Shown in pieces: positions 1-10,611 of a DNA stretch of 64,000 nt. The first letter of the stretch is position 1. Each line of letters starts with the position of its first letter. Below the pieces are notes generated by a model. That model was not told where the DNA came from, searched no databases, and saw only the letters and a program-made list of their open reading frames with translations. Made by a program: the position numbers and the translations under genes. Where the stretch lies: positions 77,959,648-78,023,647 of the forward strand of contig NC_077241.1 in NCBI RefSeq assembly GCF_947179165.1, read 5' to 3'. The stretch is from Solanum dulcamara (lineage: Eukaryota > Streptophyta > Magnoliopsida > Solanales > Solanaceae).

Positions 1-140
1 AGAGGGAATGTTAAGTATCCTACATTGGTTAAGGAATGAGTTGTCTCCTTACATGGTCTTCATAAATCCTCACCTCATGAGTTAGCTTATGAGCTAGCTT
101 TTGGGGTTGAGCTAGGCCCAATGTCCTTTCTCTTCACACC
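1..140 (+). repeat. LTR-like repeat fragment
   Basis: The opening bases resemble, from memory, the 5' part of a common plant LTR that begins TGTTAAGTATCC and carries a 'gagctagcttttggggttgagctaggccc'-type block (here about 88-119). It starts at about position 10. No second LTR, primer site or coding region is visible, so this could be a solo-LTR piece or simply a similar intronic repeat. Identification is by recollection only. Confidence 0.35.
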
Positions 141-240
141 CTTAAATTTTTGAATTAAAATAATCCAACTATTAGTACTTCATGATTATCAATATCTTTT
201 TTTAGATGAAGTACTTCACGATTATCAATATCAACTTCAA

Positions 241-695
241 GGCAGTGTTATTAAAAGCCATGACGGGATGAAGCAAGGCAAAGCAAGGGATTCTTGGCTT
301 CTTGCAAAATGTGTGAAGCCATGAGCTATAGAAAAGTGTGCACTTCAAACAACGACATACAAAGTGATCCTAACAAGAAGCAGCCAATTCTTCGAATGTC
401 AACTATAACAAATTGGATTAATATTGACATTGTTGTTGTTGTTTATTGGATGTTGAAAGTAGTTACTTGAATAGCGATTTGATTATTATAGTGCTAAATT
501 TATATTTGTTTGGTATTTTTTTACTCTTTGTAACTTGTATGCTTTACTTCAAAGAAGTGTGTGCTTCACTTTTAAAAACATTGCTTCAAGCCCAATGGAC
601 TTTGTCAAGTTACCTTTATCCAAAAAATAAAATTTAAAAAGCCCCATGGACCTTGTCACTTTTTTGTGCTTTTCACTTTTAAAAACATTGCCTCA
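241..695. mobile_element. Mutator-like MITE with a duplicated end
   Basis: The left end GGCAGTGTTATTAAAAG (about 241-257) and the right end, read in reverse complement (GAGGCAATGTTTTTAAAAG, about 677-695), form an imperfect terminal inverted repeat. The right-end sequence occurs twice, at about 559-592 and 666-697, about 105 bp apart, so the end is duplicated or a second partial copy is nested. There is no coding capacity and no clean target duplication. Assignment to the Mutator-like group is by resemblance to plant MITEs with this terminus. Confidence 0.45.
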
Positions 696-1007
696 AGATA
701 CATAACTTTTTTCACTCATTACTCTACATTTAGTAAACACAACATGTCATCCTCTTTATAGGAAATTGATTCTTCTTATTTATGGTCTATTCCGAGGAAG
801 CATATCAAAGTTCCTACATAGAGAGGCTAATTCATCAAATTTTTTGGTCTTAATAAGAAGGCTGAGTGAAATGGAAGTAAAATATTGAAGAACTTATTGA
901 CTAGAAAGCTGGATTGGATTGTTTTCTATTATTGATAAGCAGAATGCAACTTGACATATTGCATAATATAACACGGGATCACTTGATGATATGGCAACAA
1001 GAAGTAC

Positions 1008-4000
1008 CTGGATCATTTGTTGTGGTCCTTCAGTTGGCTTCTTGAGGAAGAGTTTGACTGTTGCTGTCAGCAACTGCAATTGGACTTGGGGAGGTTCCTC
1101 GGGGAAACTCTCTAAAAAGCTCTCAAGGAGCTCATCTGCATTATCAATTCTTTCAGCATACTCACCGATAATCCAGATCATTGATGCCTGTCAACGCACA
1201 GATAGAAGCAATTACAAAATCTGTGAACAGATTGTAGACCCAACAACTTCCCAGAGCCAACTCCTGGAAAGATCTTCTGTTACCTTTGCCTCTGGCTCAT
1301 CCAGTGTGTCCAAACTCTCGCAAAGAGTAGCAATTATGGACTCATAGCTGAAAAAGAAAGGCAGAACGAAAAAAATTAAATAAAGGACCAGAACTCAACT
1401 TTAGCATATCAGAATTCGACGAAACTTACGTGTTAGGATATCTTCTGAAAATGTCTTTGATTACTATAATGGCTTCTTGAACAACGTAGTTTACTTTTAT
1501 CTTAATCAATTCAAGCAGGACGCTGATACAGCGCTCTGCAGCCCTCTCTAATTTGATGGCACAGCGCCCAATAGCACGGACAGCTTTTCTGACAAAGTCA
1601 ACGTCCACTTCAGTAGCATATTCTTTGAATTCCAGTAGCACCTACAAACATATAAACCACACTTGATGATGCAACACACAAGAACCTATATCAGAGGAAC
1701 TCGACTGAATCAAAAGCAGAGAGGATTTACCTGGTCTATGTTTCTGTCTGAAGCAAGTTTTATCATGATTTCTAACTTCTCCATTTTCACATATATAGGA
1801 TCATTATACTTGCAAAAGAATACCTAGCAACAGAACAATATTAGAAGCAAAGCTTAGTTATCCAGTTTTAGTTACAGATTGGTCCAACAGTGCTAAGGAA
1901 ATAGAGGTTTTGCCGACAATCTTGCAAGTGCCTAGTCAACACCACAAAAAATACCTTGATTTCATGCGCAAGAATTGTCGGACGCTTTTGTACAATGAGG
2001 TTTATGTTCCTTAACGCAACATACTGAATTTCAGGCTCAGCTGAAAGCAACGTTACAAGAGGAGGAGCCATCTTTTTACAAAGATTCCGAACTACATCAG
2101 TGCTGGTGATGAGTTCCATCTGTTGGAGTATCATCTGCAACACCAGAAAATGACTATTAGTGATATGTCTAATTCTGGCAATGCTAATCATGCTGAAGAA
2201 TAATATTTTTAAAAAGTTTGTGAGAAAGAAGGAGACAATCCCACCTTTACAGCTGAAAGAACAACAGCGCAATTTGCATGCTGTAATCGTGGAGTGACTC
2301 GCTCCACTATGTTTTCAGCTTCACGAGCATCAGCTGCTTTGTACTTGGAAAGAGCATCCAGTATAAATACTTGACCCCACCTATATCCAGAGATCATTAC
2401 CTCGTTAATAAATAAAGGAGCAAACATAAATAACTTCTAACATAAAGATTTAAAAGCATAATAAGATGAGGTAATAGAAGACAATCCATAAAGTCGCATC
2501 TAGTAGACAACAAAGCAAATCAAACAATAACGTGAAGAAAATGTAATGTCCTATGACATGCCGACTAATGTTAACAATTTAGATGATTTGCCAGACCCTA
2601 GCACATTTTACATTGAGAAAGGTAGCAGCATTAGTTTTGGACAGGCTTACTCAGTGCATTCGTTCAGAGCAGTTAGAAGCTTTGAAAGTGTGTGGCTGGT
2701 GATCTCAAAGATGGGTCTGCTACTGCTTTCTTGAATTTCTGCAAGAGCTGCAACAGCATTTGCAACAACCATAGGATTATTGTCAGATATTAAGTCCTTG
2801 AGAGCATCCAGAAAGCCCCTATCTTCCACAAGCTCGGCATTTATGTCATAGAGCTTAGCAACACAGATAGCTGCTGTCTTACGAACATAAGGATCATCAT
2901 CCTGATGGAAAGAGAGCAGACAAAGTACATCGTTTAGTTAGAAAGCATTGTGCACTGTTATGTTCCAGACCAGCTTCAATCAATCAAGAAGATCCAACTT
3001 CAAAACTAGGAGCAGGCAGGCGAAGAGAGAGTTTGTGAATTCACCTTAAGGCAACGTTGGAGGGGATCACATAAATACTCGGTGATCTTGTCAACACGAA
3101 TGCATCCCATAGTCCGTACAGCCAAAGCACGAATTAAAGGATTTGGGTCCTGCGAATCCTGCAAAAAGTGCAAAATATAGCATGTTATTAATAAGATATC
3201 AGAAGAAACATGCTAGGCCAGCAAGGAAACCAATTCAAAATTATTAAGAAGAAACGTCTGCATGATTAGGTGGTATTATGTTTCTGCAAACCAAATTTTT
3301 ACCATGCCATGCTCCATCAACTAGGGGGACATGAGTCATGACAAATGGGAAAATTTAAATTGTACCCTAAATATGATACATAATGCAAATAATTTGAACA
3401 TTCAACTCAAAACCATAAGGAAGGGTAAAGTAGCCAAAGAACTTTATTTTATAACCAGAAGTAGCTGAAGACCTTTATAAACCCCTTTTGAATCCTTACA
3501 AAATCAACATGAATAAATACAACTCAAAAGAACAAGTTAATTAAACTAAACACATTTTATTAAACCTCTAATTGCTAGGAATCGGAGGCACTAGGTTGTG
3601 CAGTGCAGTCATACTCAAGTCAAATTCAAACTGCACAGATTGGACAACAGCTGGATACCATGTTGGACAGCCCAAAAAGTTCTTACTTCTTTTATTACTT
3701 CCTTAATATTCAGGCTGTTGCAAGACATTATGTCCTACTCCCATTGGAAAAGCTTTTCATTGTGAAAGAGGCAGGGACAAACAAGGTCCTTCAAGTAAAG
3801 AAGAGACATTGTTCTAGCCCCAAGGATCGTGCGGCGTGAAGAGCTGGAGGGACAACTTTGGGACCAAAGTTCTGATCTTCACAAATGTGGCATTAGGTGA
3901 ATTCTTCAATCTGCCTAAACTTTGCTTGACAGAGTTATCTAATATTTGTGTTGTGGGAGGTAGCAAACATCAGTAGATTAGGTGATCTTCCCCTAAACTG

Positions 4001-6752
4001 GTATGAACACAACTGTTGTCCAAAGAACAAAAAAGAAGGGAAAAAATACAATAATACGGAACCCCACATTCCTTATCCATCATATCTTTATTTAACTGCC
4101 TTATTTCAACCTATCTTAAATTGAAAGGATTCATCTCGACAAAGTCTTGTCACAAGGTCCAAGATCTCTTCTCAGTATATTATAATTATACAATGAGTTA
4201 CCTTTTTGAAAAAAAATTGTAGTCTTACATGTTCCATGTCCACTGTTTTTTTACGCTTTTTCGTGCCTTTGGGTCTATGTCCAATTACTAGGCATCACTA
4301 CCCGCAATCTAACAAACAAAAGCAGAGGAACTAATTAAAATTTCTGATAAAGAAGAGGAGCTACTCAATTGAAGAGAGAAAAACGTTATGGTCTATGGAA
4401 GGGCAAAAAGGGGTATACAGAGGGATTGAAACAGATTGGAAAGCCCCCCCGATCTCAATTCTCATTGAAGAAAGGGTAATCGAGTATCATGAACGTTCGA
4501 GACTCATTGTATTACATCACTCAAAATATAGATAGAAACATTGCTGAATACTTCTCTATTTGTAATCATACGTGTATGAGACAGAGAAGTGAGAAGTCTA
4601 GATAAATGATGAAAGCTAAAGCTTTTATTGTCGTAGCCATACAGGTGAAGATTGACATATAAAGAACAAGCCAGCAGGTAATGAGAAGAATAAAACAGCA
4701 ACATTTATAGAAGACAAATGATTGAAGATGAGTTTCATCACGGATATACCTTCACAAATGTATTTACGGCAAGAATAGCAAGATCAGGTTGACTTTTAGC
4801 ATAATTGATAAGATACAAGTATACAAGCTTCTTCAACTCCAAATTCTCTGTTTGCATGCAATTAACAACATCTGTGAACAGTGAAGAAACATCTTTCCCA
4901 ACTGTCATAGCAGCAATGACCTTTTTGACAGCATCTTTTCTCTTGTCCTGCATTCCACACAGATATATAAGCAGCTACAAATTTCCCAAAAGAAGAAGGA
5001 ATGGCAAGGTTGCAATGAAAAGCCTCATGACTTGAAACACAACTTAGCCACAATTGAATGGTATCATAATTCAACGGAGTAAAATTTCAGACCAAAAATG
5101 TTGAGTTCATTGTAATATCAACAATTTTCAACTACATGTCTACAGTGACCAGAAGAAACCAGTTTTAAGAATAATAAGTACATATATACAGAGAAGTTTC
5201 AAGATGAATTGTCTAGCATTGTTTGATTTTTGGTGTAAACAGAATATTTTAGTCCAAGCAGAAGATATTTTAGATGTTTTAGATTATTTGTAAGAAATAG
5301 AGGTGATAGGGGGCAATATGATTTGTAATACTATTTGAGGGGGGAACTACAGATTTTGGATGTAGTATACCTGTGAATATAGAGAATATTGTTACTATCC
5401 TCAAAAAAAAAATACAGAGGAGAAGTAATATTTCACCAAATAAACAGACAATCTAGTTTCTACGAACATTTCATCACCGAAAAACTGCGTTTTCAACCTA
5501 ACCCATAAGGATCATGCCAATAATGGAACTGAGTTCAGTTACATCCCCATTTTCACAAGCATCCTACAGAATATATAGTAATTTCAGTAGGATTCAAAAT
5601 ATAAAAACTATTCTTTTCAATCAAAACTACTGATGAGTGAGTAATATTCAATTCAATACTAATTTTCACAAGCATCTAAACTAAAATACAGTCTCAATAA
5701 GACCGTGAAACCAACTATGAAATCACTGATAACTTATTCAACCGAATCATAGCGCCTAAATTATTGATATCAACCAAACAAATGAAGATTCGCCGGACTC
5801 CTTAACAAAGCAAATTTCAACCATAAGCAATCCCTCTTCCACCCAATTAGATTTTCAGTCCCCAATTTCATAAACATCCCACTGAAAATGCAGTAATTTA
5901 CATAGATCATCAAAACTAAATACAAACCTTGATAAAACATAATTCACAAATGAGATCACTCGAACAAATGAATACTAGTGAGACTCTTTCGAGATATTAT
6001 GCAAACTGAATAGCATTCCTGATTAAGCATAATTCTCCAATTTCACAAACTATTCTTTTCGATAATCATTTCAGTAACATCCCCTATTCCATAAGCATCA
6101 CAGAGAGAATGCAGCAAATTTCAATAGACCTTAAACTAAACATAAAATTTTAAAACCCTGAATAAGCATAAATCCACATAGAAAATCAAACATCCCAAAT
6201 TGTTGAGATCAATTAAGCAAATGGAGACTTGTGAGGCTCCTTCGACAAATCTAAATCGTGAAACTAAATATAAATCCTGATTAAGCATGACTCCCCGGTT
6301 CCATTAGCAATACTATTCAATGAAGTCAAATAACTTCCCCGATTTCATTAACATGGAGCGGAAATGCAGTATGTCTCAATATGACCTCAAAACTAAACAT
6401 GACTTCACATCCAGAAAATCAAATATATTTTCAAATACTGGGATCAACCCATACAAGCGATGACTACAGAGACTTCTAGCACGAATCAAATGCGAAAACA
6501 AGCCAGATCTGACCACGGCTATACCAAATCACCATTCAAAATGACAAAGTAAAATCATAGATTTCATTAAATCAGATCAATGCAAAGCTAATAAATGCCG
6601 AAAATTCGATTTTTCTCGCAGGTTCTACGTGAATAGAATAACTAAAATAGGAGAGTTTTTGTGACCTTGTACTGAGAATTGAGTTCTTCTTTGAGCTCAG
6701 GGATTTCTCCCTTCTTCGTAGTTGAGAAGTACTTTGAATCGTGACCGCTCAT
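1008..6752 (-). CDS. Beta-adaptin, AP-1/AP-2 clathrin adaptor large subunit (5' part, ten coding exons)
   Basis: Large beta subunit of the AP clathrin adaptors (plant beta-adaptins can serve AP-1 and AP-2), which acts in vesicle formation at the TGN/endosome and plasma membrane. Coding exons on the minus strand, in order: 6752-6666, 4947-4750, 3158-3045, 2901-2651, 2380-2245, 2134-1955, 1823-1731, 1641-1430, 1347-1284, 1187-1008. All junctions are GT-AG and in frame, giving 505 codons. The start is the ATG at 6752 (MSGHDSKYF), the usual plant start. The visible part is the HEAT/ARM-repeat trunk, with near-invariant stretches such as [15 protein letters not shown] and [14 protein letters not shown]. 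Plant beta-adaptins are about 890 aa, so the end of the trunk, the clathrin-box hinge and the ear domain are missing. They are presumably left of the window, because exon 10 ends in a good donor, but loss cannot be excluded. Introns 1 and 3 (1.7 and 1.6 kb) are the large ones. Confidence 0.93.
5540..6485. repeat. Degenerate tandem repeat in beta-adaptin intron 1
   Basis: Two word sets recur in the same order with a spacing of about 190-320 bp. Set A ('attt-cata-agcatc ... aatgcagtaattt') lies near 5550, 5866, 6086 and 6340. Set B ('aaatgaagacta-tgaggctccttcgac-aaat') lies near 5776, 5963, 6213 and 6452. Between them come 'aaactaaa-ataaa-cctgattaagcataa' words. Copies are strongly diverged and differ in length. 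The pattern is seen directly; origin is unknown. Confidence 0.6.
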
Positions 6753-6860
6753 CTCTTTGATCGGAATCGGACAGTCGGCGAAGCTGCCGGTGGAGAGAAC
6801 ACAGCAGAGCGAGAGAGGGGGAGGGGGGGAAGGGAGAGAGAGAAAGCTGGAACGGAATGG
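6753..6860 (-). promoter_or_regulatory. Beta-adaptin 5' leader / core promoter with CT-rich tract
   Basis: Read on the minus strand, the bases just upstream of the ATG carry a CT-repeat and C-run tract (6810-6845), and the leader is GC-rich compared with its surroundings. Pyrimidine-rich Y-patch/TC tracts around transcription starts are common in broadly expressed plant genes. No TATA box is evident, which fits a housekeeping promoter. The exact start is not determined. Confidence 0.5.
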
Positions 6861-6999
6861 TTGTCGTCAAAATTAAAAGCAGGAAAATGTGGTATTAAAC
6901 CGGTGGCTGAATCAAACCGGTGCTAAACCGGGGGACTTTCTGTGTCCGAGTCAATTACAAAATACTTTCTTTTTTTTTTTTTACCAAGAAAATAAATAA

Positions 7000-7306
7000 A
7001 TTACAAAAGACTTATTTAGCAGTATAATCAGAGTAAATACTGAAAAAACCCTATGGTAGATAAAGCATAAAATCTTATTTATTTATTTACATATAAGAAG
7101 TGAATTAAAGAAAAATATTTAATGCAATGTAATTTAATTATTTTATTAAAGAGTTATTTATGTCTAGTCCCATTCTTAATACGAATGAAATAATTCGCAC
7201 TTGAGCATGCGCCTTCATTTCAAATAGAGTAATTCTCCATTATTATGCTGAGATTTAACTTTGTAAAAATATTGAGAAGATTATGTAATGTTTTTATTTA
7301 GAGTTA
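7000..7306. repeat. Dispersed direct duplication, copy 1
   Basis: This block reappears at 8675-9372 in the same orientation. Shared words include 'gacttattta-cagta-tca-agtaaatac', 'aaagaaaaatatttaatgca-tgtaat' and 'gtaaaaatattgagaagatt'. By eye the copies are roughly 80-85% identical where alignable. A third partial copy of the last third lies at 9400-9449. Confidence 0.7.
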
Positions 7307-8674
7307 AAGTGTTAAAATATATCTAAATTATCTTCTTCTTCTTTTTTTTGCGTTTTATGTCTTAATTATTGAAAGTGTGAAAAATACACATAATTTATCT
7401 CTCATTAGTTTGAGAATCTAACATAATGAATAAGGTCTTAATCGTTAAGATTCAAATTTTGAAAACTGACATACTTGATAAATAAGGTCTGAATGATTAA
7501 GATTAAGACATTTATTAAATGCAAATAAATGATGCCTGAGAATTGTTGAGTTTAAGTGAAGTGTGAATGAGAAATAAAAATTGAAAAACGTGGGGAATCA
7601 AATGAAGGGAAAATGAAAAATCATTTCTCCCTCATTGGTAGAAAAAAGGAAATGTTTTGTCCTTTTATAAGGAAACACTTTCTTTAACTCATAAAGGGTT
7701 AAGTAGAGGATGACCCTCGTGCCGTCGTCGTTGTCGCTCTGTCGGCTACGGCTTTAGCTTTGGCAATGGCAAATGATGTGATCGATTGATAATTTTTTAG
7801 ACAATTACTGAATTAACTAATAAACGAAATTTGAAAATCGCGGATTCGGAAAGGACATGTTCCTTCCGAATAGACGCTTTTCTTTTCAAAAGTAACCACG
7901 TTGTTATGAACAGATGAGATTGTTCTGAACATGTGAGTTTGTACCCTTGTTGGCTATAAATAGAAAGACTTCCTCTCAATTTTCATCGTCGAAGTTTCTC
8001 CATCTTCTGCATATATTTTCTTACAAACAAAATTATGTTTTTGTGTGATTACGATGTTGTTTTTTGAGTTCGCTGAGATTATTGAAGTTTGAGGTACCAC
8101 TACTTCTTTAATGTTCTATCCATTTTATCCTAAGAGAAAATAATTCATAACTTTGGGTAAAGTGAGAGGATTAAATTTCTTAAGGACACACGGTGAATTA
8201 TGTAAATTCGGATACTGTTTCCTTCTTTTCACTCTTAATTGTTTCTGATTTACTAACTTTAATACAAGAGATAACAAAAATAATGTTAAATATAGTGTAT
8301 TTTGTAATGTCTATATTAGTTATGCTAAGATTATTTCTTATGCAATGTTGACTTGATGTATCAAAAATAACAAACATTGCATAATTTCTTAAAAAAATAT
8401 TTGTTTACAGAAATATCTTTCACAAATATGATGAAAAAGATGTAATTTTTTTTTTGAGAGACAATTGTATCTTTAATCATTTTAATGCATGCATTATAAT
8501 CATTTGCATCACTTTCATGTATTAATGGTACATTCTGTAACACCAAATGGAGTGTCACTAATGCTTATGGATTAAAAAAAAATACCAAACAAAATATTAG
8601 TAATACACCAAGCTAATATACATTATTTTTATAATACATTTTATCAATCGATTCCTTCGTTTTTTTGATGTCTC

Positions 8675-9372
8675 AACTTACAAATGACTTATTTAACAGT
8701 AATCAAAGTAAATACCGAAAATGCCCTTAAAATATAAAAAGTATAAATTTGGCGCATGCTTACGATTTCAGGTCTCGTGTGTTGCTGTTGTTGTTTTGGC
8801 TTTTTATTTTATATATACTTTATTTATAAAGTCTCGTTTTCATATAAAAAGTGAACTAAAGAAAAATATTTAATGCACTGTAATCTAGATGTTTTATTAA
8901 GAAGTTATTGGGATCATTTGGTAGTTATATAAAAAATAAATTATTCATGTATTAATTTTTATATAATTTTTATGGTGTTTGATATATAGATAGAACATAA
9001 ATTATTTACATATAAAATTAATATCATATTTACTTGATAATTTAGAAACATACCTAACTAAAATATATAGAAGTTACAAGGAAGTCTATGCATTATTTTA
9101 TGGTAAAATAATTAATCTCTCAATAACTAATTCATGCATCAAAATAATATATAAATTCACTCATAACTAATCGTACGTACATAATAACTCTAACCAACTA
9201 TCAAACGACCCGAGTTCATATCTGGTCTTATTCTTAATACGAACGAAATATTCCACACAAGAGCTTTGCCATCATTTGCAATAAAGTAATTCTCTTTTAT
9301 TATGTTGAGTTGGGTTAAGATTTAATTCTGTAAAAATATTGAGAAGATTATGTAATGCTTTTACTTGAGTAA
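8675..9372. repeat. Dispersed direct duplication, copy 2, split by a MITE
   Basis: Second copy of the 7000-7306 block. It is longer because 302 bp at 8910-9211 interrupt it. The flanks on either side match copy 1 continuously (its 'aagagttatttatgtctagtccc' segment), so copy 1 shows the empty-site order and the insertion is younger than the duplication. Confidence 0.7.
8910..9211. mobile_element. hAT-like MITE, 302 bp
   Basis: The left end GGGATCATTTGGTAGTTA and the right end in reverse complement (GGGTCGTTTGATAGTTGG) form terminal inverted repeats. The flanks AAGTTATT (8902-8909) and GAGTTCAT (9212-9219) could be a diverged 8-bp target duplication, as expected for hAT elements. It has no coding capacity. 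The empty site is represented by the duplicated block at 7000-7306. Superfamily assignment is inferred from the ends and the 8-bp spacing. Confidence 0.65.
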
Positions 9373-9399
9373 TATCTAACTTTTCCCCCCCTTCCCTTT

Positions 9400-9449
9400 A
9401 TATTATGTTGAGTTAAGATTTAACTCTGTAAAAATATTGAAAAGATTTT
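9400..9449. repeat. Third partial copy of the duplicated block
   Basis: The segment 'tattatgttgagttaagatttaactctgtaaaaatattga' repeats the sequence at about 9298-9345 only about 100 bp downstream. It adds a short tandem copy to the larger duplication. Confidence 0.6.
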
Positions 9450-9639
9450 CAAGTAAAATAAAGAATTAAGTTGAAATTGATTGTTTTCAAATATTCAAAT
9501 ACAGAAAATTTTATATTATGTTTAATTTATTTTTTTAATTTATAAATTATTTTTAATTTATAAATTATTTTAGATAAACTAAGAACAAGCAAAACAGTTA
9601 TCGAGTAAAATATTAAATAGGTTGGAAATACCTTTATTC

Positions 9640-10611
9640 TCACTTTTTCCTTCTTCATTAAAAGTAAATTTTATTTCTCGTATTTTCTCTCCAAAGTCAT
9701 TCTATTCTCCCATTAAGGAGCAAAACCCTCCCTTTTGCTTCCACTCCGCCGGACTGCCTCCACCGCCATACGCCTGTTTGTGGTTGCGATTATACGCCGG
9801 TGACTTCTCAACTACCGGTTAGTGTACGGATTAATGATAATGGTTCAAACGGTTTTGGGAGAAAATTTTGCTCTTCCCTGAGCTTCAATACAGAGGCTTT
9901 TTTATTTTTCTTTTTCTTTTTTGTTTTTATCGTGTTCTACGGTGTTCTATGTTTTCTACTTATTACCCGAGCTTCAATTTGTGGTTTGTATGTAACGATT
10001 TTCAGCTTTCAGTGCTTGCAATCTTACCTTGTTCTGGTTAGTTTTGTAGCTTGAACTTCTATAATAATGAGTGCATATTCGACATAGCATAGTAAGTAAT
10101 CTAGCCATTTAGAAATAATTAAAAGAATAATATTTATTGTTTTTAATATTATTAGAGGTTATACTTTGCTTTTGGGTGATTTGTGTGTAGAAGTTGAAAA
10201 AGGAGTACCCTGAATCATAGCCCTAAATAGATCAAACCAACCTAATGTATACCCTATTTGGTCCATATAAATAACAACATTTGGATATTCAAAACAGTTG
10301 GCACCCCAAACCTCCAAATCCTGAATCCGACTCTGATGGGACATTCAGGTGGAATTTGAGAAGTTTCCTCTCTAGTTTGAGAACAATATCACTAGTCTGA
10401 GATTTATCAAAAGTCATCATTAATTTGAGATTAAGAAAAGAAAAACTCGTAAGTATTTATCCGTAGCTGTTGGCAGATAAATTATCACCATCTTTTTGTT
10501 GTCTTCTACTTTTTTATAGTTTGCTTTTTGCTTTTTACCCTTGATGCGCTTAATTATTTTTCACTGAGCCTGATTGAAGACATTACTGCACTGACTTAGA
10601 AGTTATCTTGA
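9640..10611 (+). promoter_or_regulatory. Probable GPN1 5' leader with a non-coding first exon and leader intron
   Basis: From about 9640 the composition turns pyrimidine-rich and then GC-richer (9720-9815), as in plant 5' leaders. A donor-like CCG|GTTAGT lies at 9817/9818. The next 780 bases are T-rich, and the coding start follows at 10612, so a leader intron ending shortly before 10612 is plausible. The ORFs at 9622-9822 and 9800-10054 look like leader or intron noise. Transcript evidence is needed for exact ends. Confidence 0.4.

Larger units (their letters stand above)
1..1007 (-). other. Intron of the beta-adaptin gene, continuing off the left edge
   Basis: On the minus strand a GT donor (1007-1006) follows the last visible beta-adaptin exon, and no acceptor plus matching downstream exon can be found before base 1. 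The stretch therefore reads as an unfinished intron. It holds a possible LTR-like piece at the left end and a Mutator-like MITE (both listed separately). Short ORFs here have no recognisable similarity. Confidence 0.6.
6861..9620. other. Intergenic region between divergent genes
   Basis: AT-rich spacer between the divergently transcribed beta-adaptin and GPN1 genes. It holds a duplicated block and a MITE (listed separately). The short ORFs at 7797-7979 and 8361-8558 have no recognisable similarity. No RNA gene was seen. Confidence 0.6.

Noticed and set aside
9622..10054. Two open frames upstream of GPN1
   Set aside because: Low-complexity, pyrimidine-rich leader and intron-like sequence; no conserved motif, and the GPN1 start lies downstream.
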